The notes: generated by a model from the sequence alone, not told the origin. Counted from the first letter of the stretch, positions 31,423 through 40,310 are shown. The stretch is 64,000 nt of DNA from Clavibacter michiganensis subsp. insidiosus (GCF_002240565.1 NZ_MZMO01000001.1:496001-560000); one strand, 5' to 3'. Numbers and translations: made by a program.

Positions 31423-32805
31423 TCAGCCGACGCGCGCGAGCGCGCCGGCGAGCTTCGTGGTGGATCGGCCGGGGTGGTACGGCACGGTCACGGCCTGGCC
31501 GCCCCACTCGGCGATGACCGCCGACTCGGGGAGGTCCTCGGCGCGGTAGTCGCCGCCCTTGACCCAGAGGTCGGGCTTGATGGAGCGGAGCGCCTCCTCG
31601 GGGGTGTCCTCGGAGAAGAGCACCACCGCGTCCACGACGCCGAGCGACATCAGCAGGTCGACGCGGTCCTCCTCGGTCATGATCGGGCGCTCGAGTCCCT
31701 TGAGGCGGCGCACCGAGTCGTCCGAGTTGAGGAGCACGACGAGGCAGTCGCCGAGCGCGCGGGCCGCGGCGAGCGTGCGGGCGTGGCCGGCGTGGACGAG
31801 GTCGAAGCAGCCACCCGTGGCGACGACGGTGCCGCCGGCGGCGCGGGTCGCGCGGACCACCTGGAGGGCGCTCGCCGCGTGGCCGCCGATCGGGCGCGCG
31901 GCGGGCGGGCCGACGAGGGTGGCGACGCCGCCGGCGTCCACGTACTCGGCGGCGGAGGCCACGGCGTCGCGCACGGCGTCCTCTACGGGAGATCCCGCGG
32001 CCAGCGCCGCGAGAGCCGTGGCAGCGAGCCGGTCGCCCGCGCCGCACGGGTCGCCGGTCGCGACGAGCGGGGCGGGGACGACGACGGGCATGGATCCGCC
32101 GGCCGAGCCCGACGCGGGCGCCGACACGAGCAGGGCGCCGCGCTCGCTCATGGTGACGGCGACCGTCGCGACGCCCCACTTCGCCTGGAGCAGACGGGCG
32201 GCGTCAGCGGCCGCGGCCACGTCGCGCCCGGCTAGCCCTGAGAACGCGCGCGCCTCGGCGAGGTTCGGGGTGGCGAGCGCGGTGTTCGGGACGGGCGGCT
32301 CGCCCGCGGGGTGCGGATCCCAGACCAGCGGCACCACGGCGGCGCGCGCGTCGAGGGCGGCGCGGAGGCGGGGGTCGCGGGTGACGCCGCGGCCGTAGTC
32401 GGCGACGACGATGGCGTCGGCCGTGGCGATCGCGTCGAGCATCTCGTCGGTCGCGGCGGGGGTGGGCGGCGGCGCGCAGCCCTCGTCGATGCGGGCGATG
32501 GCGTGGCCGTCGGCGCGGACGCGGGTCTTCACGGGGGTCGGCGCACCGGACGGGCCGGCGACCACCTCGATCCGGTCGAGGCAGGCGCGGAGGGTCGCGG
32601 AGTGGCGGTCGTCGGAGAGCACGGTGACGAGGCGCACGTCGTGGCCGTCGCGCGCGAGCATCGTGGCGACGAGGCCGGCGCCGCCCGCGCGGGGCAGGGA
32701 CTCCTCGACCTCGATCACCGGCACGGGCGCGTCGGGGCTGAGGCGGTGCGCGGCGCCGGTCATGTCGACGTCGAGCAGCACGTCGCCGACCACGACGATC
32801 CTCAT
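31423..32805 (-). CDS. hldE: bifunctional heptose-7-phosphate kinase / adenylyltransferase (second copy)
   Basis: A 460-residue HldE-type protein. Kinase domain about 1-310: VVVGDVLLDVDMTG, PRAGGAGLVATML, DYGRGVTRD and DPCGAGDRLAATAL with the catalytic Asp. Nucleotidyltransferase domain about 320-455: TGGCFDLVHAGHARTL with HxGH, NSDDSVRRLKG, VKGGDY and STTKL. It phosphorylates and activates the heptose made from sedoheptulose 7-phosphate. It overlaps the glycosyltransferase-GmhA gene upstream by four bases (ATGA), so the steps before and after it are encoded in one transcript. Clearly diverged from the HldE at 11115. Confidence 0.88.
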   Translation of the reverse strand: MRIVVVGDVLLDVDMTGAAHRLSPDAPVPVIEVEESLPRAGGAGLVATMLARDGHDVRLVTVLSDDRHSATLRACLDRIEVVAGPSGAPTPVKTRVRADGHAIARIDEGCAPPPTPAATDEMLDAIATADAIVVADYGRGVTRDPRLRAALDARAAVVPLVWDPHPAGEPPVPNTALATPNLAEARAFSGLAGRDVAAAADAARLLQAKWGVATVAVTMSERGALLVSAPASGSAGGSMPVVVPAPLVATGDPCGAGDRLAATALAALAAGSPVEDAVRDAVASAAEYVDAGGVATLVGPPAARPIGGHAASALQVVRATRAAGGTVVATGGCFDLVHAGHARTLAAARALGDCLVVLLNSDDSVRRLKGLERPIMTEEDRVDLLMSLGVVDAVVLFSEDTPEEALRSIKPDLWVKGGDYRAEDLPESAVIAEWGGQAVTVPYHPGRSTTKLAGALARVG

Positions 32806-34769
32806 GCCGGCACCTCCGCGGGCGCGGTCGTGGTGGACGCGGGCGCGACCGTCACGGGGACGGACGAGACCGACGCGGACGCGGCGGCCGACGCGGACAG
32901 GGTCGCGGCGGACGCCGTCGCCGACGCCCGCGCCGAGGCCCGGTCGTTCGCCTGCAGGCGGCTCTCGAAGGAGCGGCAGATCGCGTGGACGGCGACGAGC
33001 TGTGCCTCCTGCACGTTGGCCGACGGGCCGTCGAGCGCGATGTGCTCGTCGCACGCCTCCACCAGCGGATTGGGGCCGGGGCCCGTCATCGCCCAGGTGG
33101 TGGCGCCGGCGGCGCGCGCGGCGGCCGCGGCCCGGAGCAGGTTCTCGCTGCGGCCGCTCGTGGAGAGCAGCACGACGATGTCGCCGGATCTCGCGTGCGC
33201 GTGCACCTGCCGGGCGAAGACCTCGTCGAAGCCGTAGTCGTTGCCGATGGCCGTGACCGCGGACGACTCGGAGTGCAGCGCGATGGCGGAGAACGGGCGG
33301 CGGTCGCCGTCGAAGCGGCCCACCAGCTCGCTCGTGAGGTGCTGGGCCTCGGCCGCGGATCCGCCGTTGCCCGCGGCGATGAGGCGCGCGCCGTGGCTGA
33401 GGCGGTCGGCCATCTCGCGGCCCCACGCGGTGAGGCGCGGCGCGTGCGTGCGGAGGTCGGCGAGCACGGGGGCGAGCGCGTCGAGGTGCGCGTCGACCAC
33501 GGTCGGGTCGGCGGGGAGGTCGTCGGGGGCGGCGGCCTGGATCGCGGCCCGGTACGCCTCGGCGGTGCGCGCGGCGACCGTCGACCACGCGTAGCCGTGC
33601 TCCATGCGGTCGCGGCCGGCGCGGCCGAGGCGGCGCCGGCGGGCGGGATCCGCGAGCAGCTCCCCGAGGGCGTCGGCGATGGCGGCGGGGTCGCGCGGCG
33701 GCACGAGGATCCCGGTCACGCCGTCGACCACGCTGTCGGTGAGGCCGCCGACCGCGGACGCGACGACGGGCACGCCGGAGGCCATCGCCTCGAGCGGCAC
33801 GATGCCGAACGGCTCGTACCAGGGCGCGCAGACCACGACGTCGGCGGTGCGCATCACGGCGGGCATGTCGGCCTGGGAGACGCGGCCGTGCAGGCGCACG
33901 CGGTCGGCGACGCCGGCGGCGCGGGCGGCGTCCATGAGGCGGCGGGCCTCGGGGTCGTCGGCCCCGCTCGCGGCGTCGCCGGATCCGCCGACGACGACCA
34001 GCTCGACGTCCCGGTGGCCGCGGCGCGCGAGGATCCCGACGGCCTCGATCGCGAGGTCGACGCCCTTGCGCGGCACCAGGCGGCCGACGACCATGACGTG
34101 CATCGGGCGGTCGGCATCGGCGTTGTCGGGCTCGTCCGAGCGCGGCGTGAAGTGCTCGATGTCGACGCCGCAGGGGATCACCGTGATGCGGGCCGCGTCG
34201 ACGCCCGCGCGCACGAGCTCGGCGGCCTCGTCGGAGCAGGTCGCGATGACGGCGTCGGCGCGGCGGCCGACCCCGGGCTCGAGCTCCGCGCGCGCGGCGG
34301 GGCTCGTGTCCTCGGCGCCGAGGTGGCGGCGCTTCACGGATCCGAGCGCGTGGAAGGTGTGCAGCACGGGAGGGGCCGCGGCCGCGCCGACCGGGGACGA
34401 GGCGAGGCGCGCGGCGGCGTCGAGCGCGGCGACCCCGGACATCCAGAAGTGGCTGTGCACCACGTCGGGCCGGGCGGTGCGCCAGTCGGCGAGGAGGCCG
34501 TCGGCCAGCTCGCCCATGTGCGGCAGCAGCTCGTCCTTGGGGACGGCGCGGGCGGGTCCGGCGTCGAGGTGCACGACCTCCACGCCGGGCGCGAAGGCGA
34601 CGCGGGCGGGCAGCGACGCGTCGTCGCGGCGCGTGTAGACGGTGACGGTGTGGCCCTCGTCCGCGAGCGCGGCCGACAGCGCGGCCACGTGCACGTTCTG
34701 GCCGCCGGCGTCCACGCCGCCGAGCGTCGCCAGCGGGCTGGCGTGCTCCGAGATCATCGCGATCCTCAT
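32802..34769 (-). CDS. gmhA: fusion of GT4 glycosyltransferase and sedoheptulose-7-phosphate isomerase
   Basis: A 655-residue protein joining two enzymes that are normally separate. Residues 1-410 are a GT-B glycosyltransferase of family 4: GGQNVHVAALS, HSHFWMSG, VVGRLVPRKGVDLAIEA and the EPFGIVPLEAMASGVPVV donor site. Residues about 420-600 are an SIS-domain GmhA: AAGNGGSAAEAQHLTSEL, LLSTSGRSENLL and the late QLVAVHAICRSFE. GmhA converts sedoheptulose 7-phosphate to D-glycero-D-manno-heptose 7-phosphate. The last 55 residues are an Ala/Ser/Val-rich tail. No frameshift or stop separates the parts. ATGA overlaps on both sides place it firmly in the operon. Confidence 0.88.
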   Translation of the reverse strand: MRIAMISEHASPLATLGGVDAGGQNVHVAALSAALADEGHTVTVYTRRDDASLPARVAFAPGVEVVHLDAGPARAVPKDELLPHMGELADGLLADWRTARPDVVHSHFWMSGVAALDAAARLASSPVGAAAAPPVLHTFHALGSVKRRHLGAEDTSPAARAELEPGVGRRADAVIATCSDEAAELVRAGVDAARITVIPCGVDIEHFTPRSDEPDNADADRPMHVMVVGRLVPRKGVDLAIEAVGILARRGHRDVELVVVGGSGDAASGADDPEARRLMDAARAAGVADRVRLHGRVSQADMPAVMRTADVVVCAPWYEPFGIVPLEAMASGVPVVASAVGGLTDSVVDGVTGILVPPRDPAAIADALGELLADPARRRRLGRAGRDRMEHGYAWSTVAARTAEAYRAAIQAAAPDDLPADPTVVDAHLDALAPVLADLRTHAPRLTAWGREMADRLSHGARLIAAGNGGSAAEAQHLTSELVGRFDGDRRPFSAIALHSESSAVTAIGNDYGFDEVFARQVHAHARSGDIVVLLSTSGRSENLLRAAAAARAAGATTWAMTGPGPNPLVEACDEHIALDGPSANVQEAQLVAVHAICRSFESRLQANDRASARASATASAATLSASAAASASVSSVPVTVAPASTTTAPAEVPA

Positions 34770-35818
34770 CGTGTCGTCCTCTCGTCGAGCGGGTGGTGCG
34801 GGGAAGTCGGGGAACCGGATCCGGCGGGGGCGCGTCGGGACCGGCGCGTGGCGGCGGCGTCCACGGCGTCGTGCAGCACGGCGTCCATGTCGGCGAGGAA
34901 CCGGCCGAGCGAGTAGCGGGCGAGCGCGGCCTCGCGGGCGACGCGGCCGCGGCGGGCGGCCTCGTCGGGATCGTCGAGCAGCAGGCGGGCGACGCGCACG
35001 AGGTCGGCGGGATCCGACGAGATCGCCCCCGCGTCCGGCGGCACCGCGCGGGACGCCTCGGTCGCGTCGAGCACGAGCACGGGCATCCCCATGTGCATCG
35101 CCTCGAGGAGCGACAGGCCGAGCGAGGTCCAGCGGTGCGGGTGGATGTAGGCGCGGAGCTGCGCGAGCTCGGGGTGCATGCGGGCCGTCGGCAGGTCGCC
35201 GCGCGGCACGATGCGCGCGCCGAGGTCCGGGAACGCGCCCGGGAGCAGATCCGTGCCCATGCCGAACACCTCGACGGGCGCGACCGCCGCGAACGCGGGC
35301 AGCAGGTCGGTGCCGGTGATGCGGCCGCGGCGCACGGGCTCGTTGATCACCGCGCCGAACGACGCCGACCCGCCCGAGTAGAGCGCGCCCGGATCGGGCA
35401 CGCCGTGCTCGACGACCGTCGTCGGCGCGACGACGGTGTCCCACATGAGCGCGTTGAAGCGCGTGACGTGGATCACCGGGATGTCGTCGCGCCCGGCCAG
35501 CGCGTGCACGGTCTCGGTCGGGGCGCCGCGCGGGGTGTTGTGCTCGAGGAATACGGCGGGCACGTCGGATCCGAGGCGGCGGCCGAGCAGGCGCTCCGCC
35601 TCCGCGATCTCGGCGACGCGCTGGAGGAGCACGAGGTCGACGTCCGCGTCGTGCAGGGACGACGGATCCACCTCGCGCGCGCTCGCGGGCCACGCGCGGC
35701 CGCCGCGGCCGAGGCCCCACGCGTCGCGCGCGGGCGTGGTGGGGAACAGGATCTCGTGGGATCCGAGCACGAACGAGTCGGTCCAGCCGCCGTGGACGTG
35801 CCACATCAGGATCCTCAT
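34766..35818 (-). CDS. GT-B glycosyltransferase (GT4-like)
   Basis: A 350-residue glycosyltransferase. MRILMWHVHGGW at the start, FLEHNTPRG and VIHVTRFNALMWD in the N-terminal domain, and the donor-binding RWTSLGLSLLEAMHMGMPVLVLD late in the protein identify a family-4-like GT-B enzyme. It is coupled to both neighbours by ATGA overlaps. It probably adds a sugar to the same glycan as the heptosyltransferase parts of this operon. Acceptor and donor cannot be read from the sequence. Confidence 0.8.
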   Translation of the reverse strand: MRILMWHVHGGWTDSFVLGSHEILFPTTPARDAWGLGRGGRAWPASAREVDPSSLHDADVDLVLLQRVAEIAEAERLLGRRLGSDVPAVFLEHNTPRGAPTETVHALAGRDDIPVIHVTRFNALMWDTVVAPTTVVEHGVPDPGALYSGGSASFGAVINEPVRRGRITGTDLLPAFAAVAPVEVFGMGTDLLPGAFPDLGARIVPRGDLPTARMHPELAQLRAYIHPHRWTSLGLSLLEAMHMGMPVLVLDATEASRAVPPDAGAISSDPADLVRVARLLLDDPDEAARRGRVAREAALARYSLGRFLADMDAVLHDAVDAAATRRSRRAPAGSGSPTSPHHPLDERTTR

Positions 35819-37443
35819 GCGGGCGCCTCCTGGTCGCTGCGGGCCGCGGCGCGTTCGGCGGCGTGGTCGGATCCGGGTCCGCTGGTCGCGAGCAGCCGCT
35901 CGACGGCGTCGGCGACCTCGGCGGGCGACACCCCGCTGAGGCACGGGTGCCCCGGGATCGGGCAGTCGCGCGCGCGGCTGAGCCTGCAGGCCGCGTCCTG
36001 GTCGCCGAGCAGGATCACGGGCACGCGGTACGGCGCCCAGCGGATCGGCGGCACGACGGGCGAGAACAGGCTGACGACCGGCAGTCCCACCGCGGCGGCG
36101 AGGTGCGCGGGCCCGGTGTTGCCGCTCACGAGCACGGCCGCGCGGCGCATGAGCGCGCCCAGGCCGGCGAGGTCGGTGCGGCCGCCGAGGTCGAGGCCGG
36201 CGGATCCGGCGACGTGCGCCGTGAGCTCCCGCTCGTCGGGTCCGCCGGTGACGACCACGGGGATCCCGCGCTCGACGAGGAGCGCGACGGCGTCCCGGTG
36301 CTGGTCCGCCGGGTAGGAGCGCGCGCCGACCGCGGCGCCCGGGTGCACGAGCGCGAACGGGCCGTCCGGGAGGAGCGCGTCCACGTCGGACGGCAGCTCG
36401 GCCGGCAGGACGGCGAGGCGCCCGTCGTCGTCGGCGGGCAGCGCGTGCCCTGCCGCGGCGGCGATCGCGAGGGCGCGCTCGGGCTCGGGCTGGTCCTCGT
36501 CGAGGTCCTCGCCGGGCTTGAGGCGCACGTCGAGCAGGGATCCGGCGTAGTCGACGCTCGCGCCCGTGATCCGCCCGACCCCCGCGAGCCGCAGCAGCAG
36601 CGCGAGCGGCAGCGGCGACTGGTGGAAGGACGTGAGGATGACGGCCTCGTCGGGCTCGACCTCCGCGAGGATCGCGTGCAGGGCGTCGACCGAGGCGGCG
36701 TCGGCGGCGGGTGCCGGGGAGGAGATCCACGGCGCGTCCCACACGTGCACGGCGTGGACGCCGGGCAGCAGCCGGCCGGCTGGCGCGCCGCGCGGGCCGC
36801 AGAGCAGGTGGACCTCGACGCGGGGGTCGGCGGCGACCGCGCGCACCGCGGGCCCGGAGATGAGCACGTCGCCCACCGAGTCGAGCCGCACGACGAGCAC
36901 GCGGCGGGGCTCAGGGTCGTGGATGAGGAGGTGCACCGCGTCGAGGATCGTCGGGGCCACCAGCTCCGCCTCGGCCACCTCCTCCTCGCGTGTGACGGCC
37001 GTCGGCACGAGCACGCCGCGCGCGCCCGCGCTCCGGGCCGCGCCCATGTCGGCGGCGATGTCGCCCACGACGGCGACGCGCGACGGATCCACGCCCCACG
37101 TCCGGCATGCCTCGAGCACCATGCCGGGCCGGGGCTTGCGGCAGTCGCAGCCGTCGTCGGATCCGTGCGGGCACAGCAGCACGAGGTCGAACGCGCCGAG
37201 CAGCTCCTGCACGCGCGCGTTGACGGCGTCGGCCTGGTCGCGCGTGATGAGGCCGCGCGCGATCCCGGACTGGTTGGTCACCATCCCGACGCGCAGGCCC
37301 GCGGCCCGCACGGCGTCGACGGCCTCGCGGGCGCCGGGCATGAGCTCGACGAGGGCGGGATCGCCGTTGTAGGGCACGTCGACGACGAGCGTCCCGTCCC
37401 GGTCGAACAGGACGGCCTCGAGGTCGTTCCCGGGCGAGCGCAT
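35815..37443 (-). CDS. gmhB: fusion of heptose-bisphosphate phosphatase (GmhB) and GT9 heptosyltransferase
   Basis: A 542-residue protein. Residues 1-170 are a HAD-IIIA phosphatase of the GmhB/HisB-N type: FDRDGTLVVDVPY with the nucleophile Asp, VTNQSGIARG, and Cys/His zinc ligands around CPHGSDDGCDCRKPRPGM, then GDIAADM. Residues 180-540 are a GT9 heptosyltransferase: VVRLDSVGDVLISGPAVRA, VHPGAAVGARSYP and SGNTGPAHLAAAVGLPVV. GmhB removes the 7-phosphate before adenylylation, and GT9 enzymes transfer heptose. First gene of the operon; the ATG at 37443 is taken although GGAGGAG is some 20 bases away. Fusion of pathway phosphatase and transferase in one chain is notable. Confidence 0.88.
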   Translation of the reverse strand: MRSPGNDLEAVLFDRDGTLVVDVPYNGDPALVELMPGAREAVDAVRAAGLRVGMVTNQSGIARGLITRDQADAVNARVQELLGAFDLVLLCPHGSDDGCDCRKPRPGMVLEACRTWGVDPSRVAVVGDIAADMGAARSAGARGVLVPTAVTREEEVAEAELVAPTILDAVHLLIHDPEPRRVLVVRLDSVGDVLISGPAVRAVAADPRVEVHLLCGPRGAPAGRLLPGVHAVHVWDAPWISSPAPAADAASVDALHAILAEVEPDEAVILTSFHQSPLPLALLLRLAGVGRITGASVDYAGSLLDVRLKPGEDLDEDQPEPERALAIAAAAGHALPADDDGRLAVLPAELPSDVDALLPDGPFALVHPGAAVGARSYPADQHRDAVALLVERGIPVVVTGGPDERELTAHVAGSAGLDLGGRTDLAGLGALMRRAAVLVSGNTGPAHLAAAVGLPVVSLFSPVVPPIRWAPYRVPVILLGDQDAACRLSRARDCPIPGHPCLSGVSPAEVADAVERLLATSGPGSDHAAERAAARSDQEAPA

Positions 37444-37590
37444 GACCGGCCAGTACCCGACTGCTCCTCCACCCAAACCCGGCGGCGAGCACTTCTCCTC
37501 GGGCCGTCACGTTCGTCCGCGCGCGCGGGGAGCAGCGCCCTCGGATGGGGGCGCGGCGACGGGGGCGCCACGCGGGGACCGCGCGGGTCG

Positions 37591-38250
37591 TCAGCGCGCC
37601 GCCACCTCCGTGATCCACCGCGACCGCGCCAGCAGCATCGGCATGAGTGGCGCCATCAGCAGCGCCCCCAGCCCGCCGACCGCCATGTCGCCGATCGTGT
37701 CGGAGTACCCGGTGAGGATCTCCGGGTCGAGCCACGCCTGCCCCGCCCACTCGCCGAGCTCCCACAGCGCCGAGAGCGCGAGCCCCACCGTGAGCGCGAG
37801 GAACCCGAGGGGCAGCGACCGCCGGTCGACCACGACGCCCGCGCGATCGGCGAGCAGGATCACGAGCGCGGCCAGCGCGGCGGTCGTGACGAGATGCGCG
37901 GGGATGTCCCACCACGGCAGCGTCTCGTACAGGTCGAGCCGGTTGCTCGCGGCCGAGACGAGCGTCGTGATCCCGATGCCGAGGTCCAGCCCCGGCCGCG
38001 CCCCGAGTCCCCGCGGCGCCACGAGCCCGAGCAGCGCGAGCGCGAACATCGCCGACGTCGTGCCCGTCCACGCGAACACGGAGAAGAGGAACGTGAGCAG
38101 CCCGATCACGCGGACGACGTCGGCGAGGACCGCCGTGACCCCGCGCGGCGGCCGCAGGAAGGTGAGCCCGGCCAGCCCGGCGAAGGCCGCGACGTCCGCG
38201 GGCGGTGCGGGGGCGTCCGGCGGGTTCGGCCCGGTGGGATCCGTCAGCAC
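37591..38250 (-). CDS. DUF2238-like integral membrane protein
   Basis: A 219-residue membrane protein with about five or six helices. DIPAHLVTTAALAALV, ALWELGEWAGQ and GYSDTIGDMAVGGLGALL resemble DUF2238 (YjdF-type) proteins, in which conserved polar residues sit inside the membrane. The GTG start overlaps the stop of the preceding gene (GTGCTGA), so translation is coupled. Function unknown. Confidence 0.7.
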   Translation of the reverse strand: MLTDPTGPNPPDAPAPPADVAAFAGLAGLTFLRPPRGVTAVLADVVRVIGLLTFLFSVFAWTGTTSAMFALALLGLVAPRGLGARPGLDLGIGITTLVSAASNRLDLYETLPWWDIPAHLVTTAALAALVILLADRAGVVVDRRSLPLGFLALTVGLALSALWELGEWAGQAWLDPEILTGYSDTIGDMAVGGLGALLMAPLMPMLLARSRWITEVAAR

Positions 38251-39089
38251 CGCACCACCGCCTGCAGCGCCTCGTGGTCGCTCGGCGCTCGGCCGCCGAT
38301 GCGCGTGGTGTTGATGCCCACGCGCTCCACCTCGACGTCGGGGGTCACGAGCATCCAGTCGATGCGTCGCGTGGTGCGCTTCGGCGCCGTGTAGTTCGAC
38401 CACGTGCCCCACTCGGGCGTGAGGCGCTCGCGCGCGGCGGGCCACGCGTCCACGAGCGCGCCGTGCTCGAGGAGCAGCCGGTGCGGCTCCGTGTCGACCC
38501 CCGCGTTGGTGTCGCCTGCGACGATCGTGGGCACCTGCACCTCCGCGACGATCCCGAGGACCATGCGCGCCGACTCCTCGCGCGACCGCCGCGAGAGGTG
38601 GTCGAAGTGCGTATTCACGTGCCGCAGGGGCAGGTCGGTGGCGCGATCCGTGAAGTCGGCGACCACGGCGATCCGCGGCACCATGTTGCCCCAGCTGCGG
38701 GATCCGGCGACCGCGGGCGTGTCCGACAGCGCGACCTGCCGCCAGCTCGTGAGCTCGAGGCGGCGCGTGTCGTAGAAGGTGGGGCAGCCCTCGCCGTGGC
38801 CGTCGGCGTTGCGGCCGTGCCCGATCCGCCGGTAGTGCCGCCCGAGCGCGTGCGACAGCGCGCGGCCCTGCGTGGGCATCGCCTCCTGCGTGCCGAGGAG
38901 AGCGGGCTGCTCGCGCTGGAGCAGCTCGGCGATGAGCGGCTCGCGGTCGGCCCAGCGGTCGGGGCTGCCCGGCCGGTAGCGTCGGAACAGGCGCCGGATG
39001 TTGTACGTCATCACGTGCAGCTCGGGGGCGTCGATCGGGCCGACGAGCGCCCGTCCGTCCTGGAGGGTGCCGTCGGCGCGGAGGGTCAT
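38244..39089 (-). CDS. endonuclease/exonuclease/phosphatase family protein
   Basis: A 281-residue EEP-superfamily hydrolase without a signal peptide. MTYNIRR, GTQEAMPTQ with the metal-binding Glu, RHVNTHFDHLS, VAGDTNAG and the final APSDHEALQAVV are the standard motifs. These enzymes cleave phosphodiester bonds in nucleic acids, lipids or inositol phosphates; substrate is open. It is the first gene of a two-gene unit with the DUF2238-like membrane protein. Confidence 0.85.
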   Translation of the reverse strand: MTLRADGTLQDGRALVGPIDAPELHVMTYNIRRLFRRYRPGSPDRWADREPLIAELLQREQPALLGTQEAMPTQGRALSHALGRHYRRIGHGRNADGHGEGCPTFYDTRRLELTSWRQVALSDTPAVAGSRSWGNMVPRIAVVADFTDRATDLPLRHVNTHFDHLSRRSREESARMVLGIVAEVQVPTIVAGDTNAGVDTEPHRLLLEHGALVDAWPAARERLTPEWGTWSNYTAPKRTTRRIDWMLVTPDVEVERVGINTTRIGGRAPSDHEALQAVVRC

Positions 39090-39183
39090 GGATCCATCGT
39101 CCCCCTGCGAGGCCGCGGCGACCGCGGCTGGCGGGGAACCGTCACGGGCGGGCGTGTGCTCCTCGTGGCCGGAGAAGACGATG

Positions 39184-39220
39184 GCCCCAGGAGTCCGGCG
39201 TGGCCGAATGGTCCTGGGGC
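39184..39220. terminator. hairpin between EEP gene and Doc module
   Basis: GCCCCAGGA (39184-39192) pairs exactly with TCCTGGGGC (39212-39220) across a 19-base loop. It lies in the divergent space upstream of the Doc module; a terminator remnant or regulatory stem are both possible. Confidence 0.35.
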
Positions 39221-39309
39221 GTACCCGGAGAACGTACCAGCGTGCCGCCCGTCCACGGGTGCGATCGCATCCATGGACCTCCCCACCTCGCTCGACTACC
39301 GTGGACGCC

Positions 39310-39471
39310 ATGGGTGTCCGGGAGAGCGAGCAGCAGGTGGTCGGCGTCAGCCAGCCTGACTTCGTGGTCGACTCTTCTCGCGACGACCGTGTCGCGTCGG
39401 TCGAGGAGACCATGAGGGTCGCCCGCATCCTCGCGAAGCGACACGCAGAGCTGCTCCGCCGCCTGGCCTGA
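39310..39471 (+). CDS. candidate antitoxin of Doc-like toxin
   Basis: A 53-residue acidic/basic small protein whose stop overlaps the toxin start (TGATG). The C-terminal half (SVEETMRVARILAKRHAELLRRLA) looks like one amphipathic helix, suitable for masking a toxin, while a DNA-binding domain is not obvious. It is not a recognisable Phd. The antitoxin role is inferred from size, order and overlap. Confidence 0.55.
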   Translation: MGVRESEQQVVGVSQPDFVVDSSRDDRVASVEETMRVARILAKRHAELLRRLA

Positions 39472-40310
39472 TGGTCGTCGCCCTCTCCTTCGAGGCGGTC
39501 GTCCAGATCAACCTGGAGTTCGGCGGTCGCGGCGCAGGGGTTCGTGACGCCAATGGCGTCCACGCGGCGGTCGGTCGGGCGTTCAACGGCTTCGGGGGCG
39601 TCGATCCGTTCCCGAGCGTCTTCGACAAGGCCGCCGCCCTGATGCACGGCCTCGCGACCACTCAGTACTTCCACGACGGCAACAAGCGGACCGCGTTCCT
39701 GGCTGCGGTCTCGTTCCTTGAACTCAACGGAGTGGTCCTCGGGGCCATAGAGCCCGTCGAGGCGGAGGTGTTCACGCTCGCGGTCGCCGCGGGAGTCGTC
39801 GAGACGCCGCGCGTGGCCGAGTGGTTCCGCAGCGTCCATGAGCGACGCCAGCGGGGGAGCGCTGTGGACCCGCGGATCGAGTACCTGATGCTCGTCGAGC
39901 ATGTGGAGGAGGGCGATTTCCTCCCTACCTGGCACGGTGTCGGCATCGCTATCGGGATGATCGGCCCGCACGGAAGGACACCGCCGTACGACACACAGGT
40001 CTTCGTGTGCGGCAGGATCCACTGGCGCGAGGAGGACACAGGTCAGGGGCATGTGCTCGCATTGGCCGTCGTCCCCCGTGACCCAGCAGTGACGGTCCCG
40101 CCGCGGCGCAACAAGGCGAGATTCGAACTCCCTCCCCCGGCACGGGGCGGTCACGAGCATCACCCCGAGGGCCTCATGCCCTCCACGTTCCACGTGCCAG
40201 TCGCCCCGCAGATCGTCGTCCCAGGCGATCTCGTGGTGGAAGTACGGCTCGACGGCGTGCTCGTCGGGGCTCTTCCCCTCAAGGTCATGTTCGCGAACAT
40301 CTCGGACTGA
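39471..40310 (+). CDS. Doc/Fic-fold toxin-like protein with C-terminal beta domain
   Basis: A 279-residue protein. Residues 1-125 are a Doc-type Fic fold: GVRDANGVHAAV, PSVFDKAAALMHGLA and the active loop QYFHDGNKRTAF followed by FLELNGV. The position normally held by the catalytic His of the HxFx(D/N)xNK motif is Gln65 by my alignment. Residues 130-279 form an unusual extension that looks like a beta-sandwich (RIEYLMLVEHVEEGDF at its start, VVEVRLDGVLVGALPLKV at its end), resembling what I remember of DUF6941. Doc toxins phosphorylate EF-Tu. Whether this one is active is uncertain. Confidence 0.7.
   Translation: MVVALSFEAVVQINLEFGGRGAGVRDANGVHAAVGRAFNGFGGVDPFPSVFDKAAALMHGLATTQYFHDGNKRTAFLAAVSFLELNGVVLGAIEPVEAEVFTLAVAAGVVETPRVAEWFRSVHERRQRGSAVDPRIEYLMLVEHVEEGDFLPTWHGVGIAIGMIGPHGRTPPYDTQVFVCGRIHWREEDTGQGHVLALAVVPRDPAVTVPPRRNKARFELPPPARGGHEHHPEGLMPSTFHVPVAPQIVVPGDLVVEVRLDGVLVGALPLKVMFANISD

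Noticed and set aside
39190..39270. Possible tRNA-like fold upstream of the Doc module
   Set aside because: Only a short D-arm-like similarity is present; no complete cloverleaf or TTC arm could be drawn.
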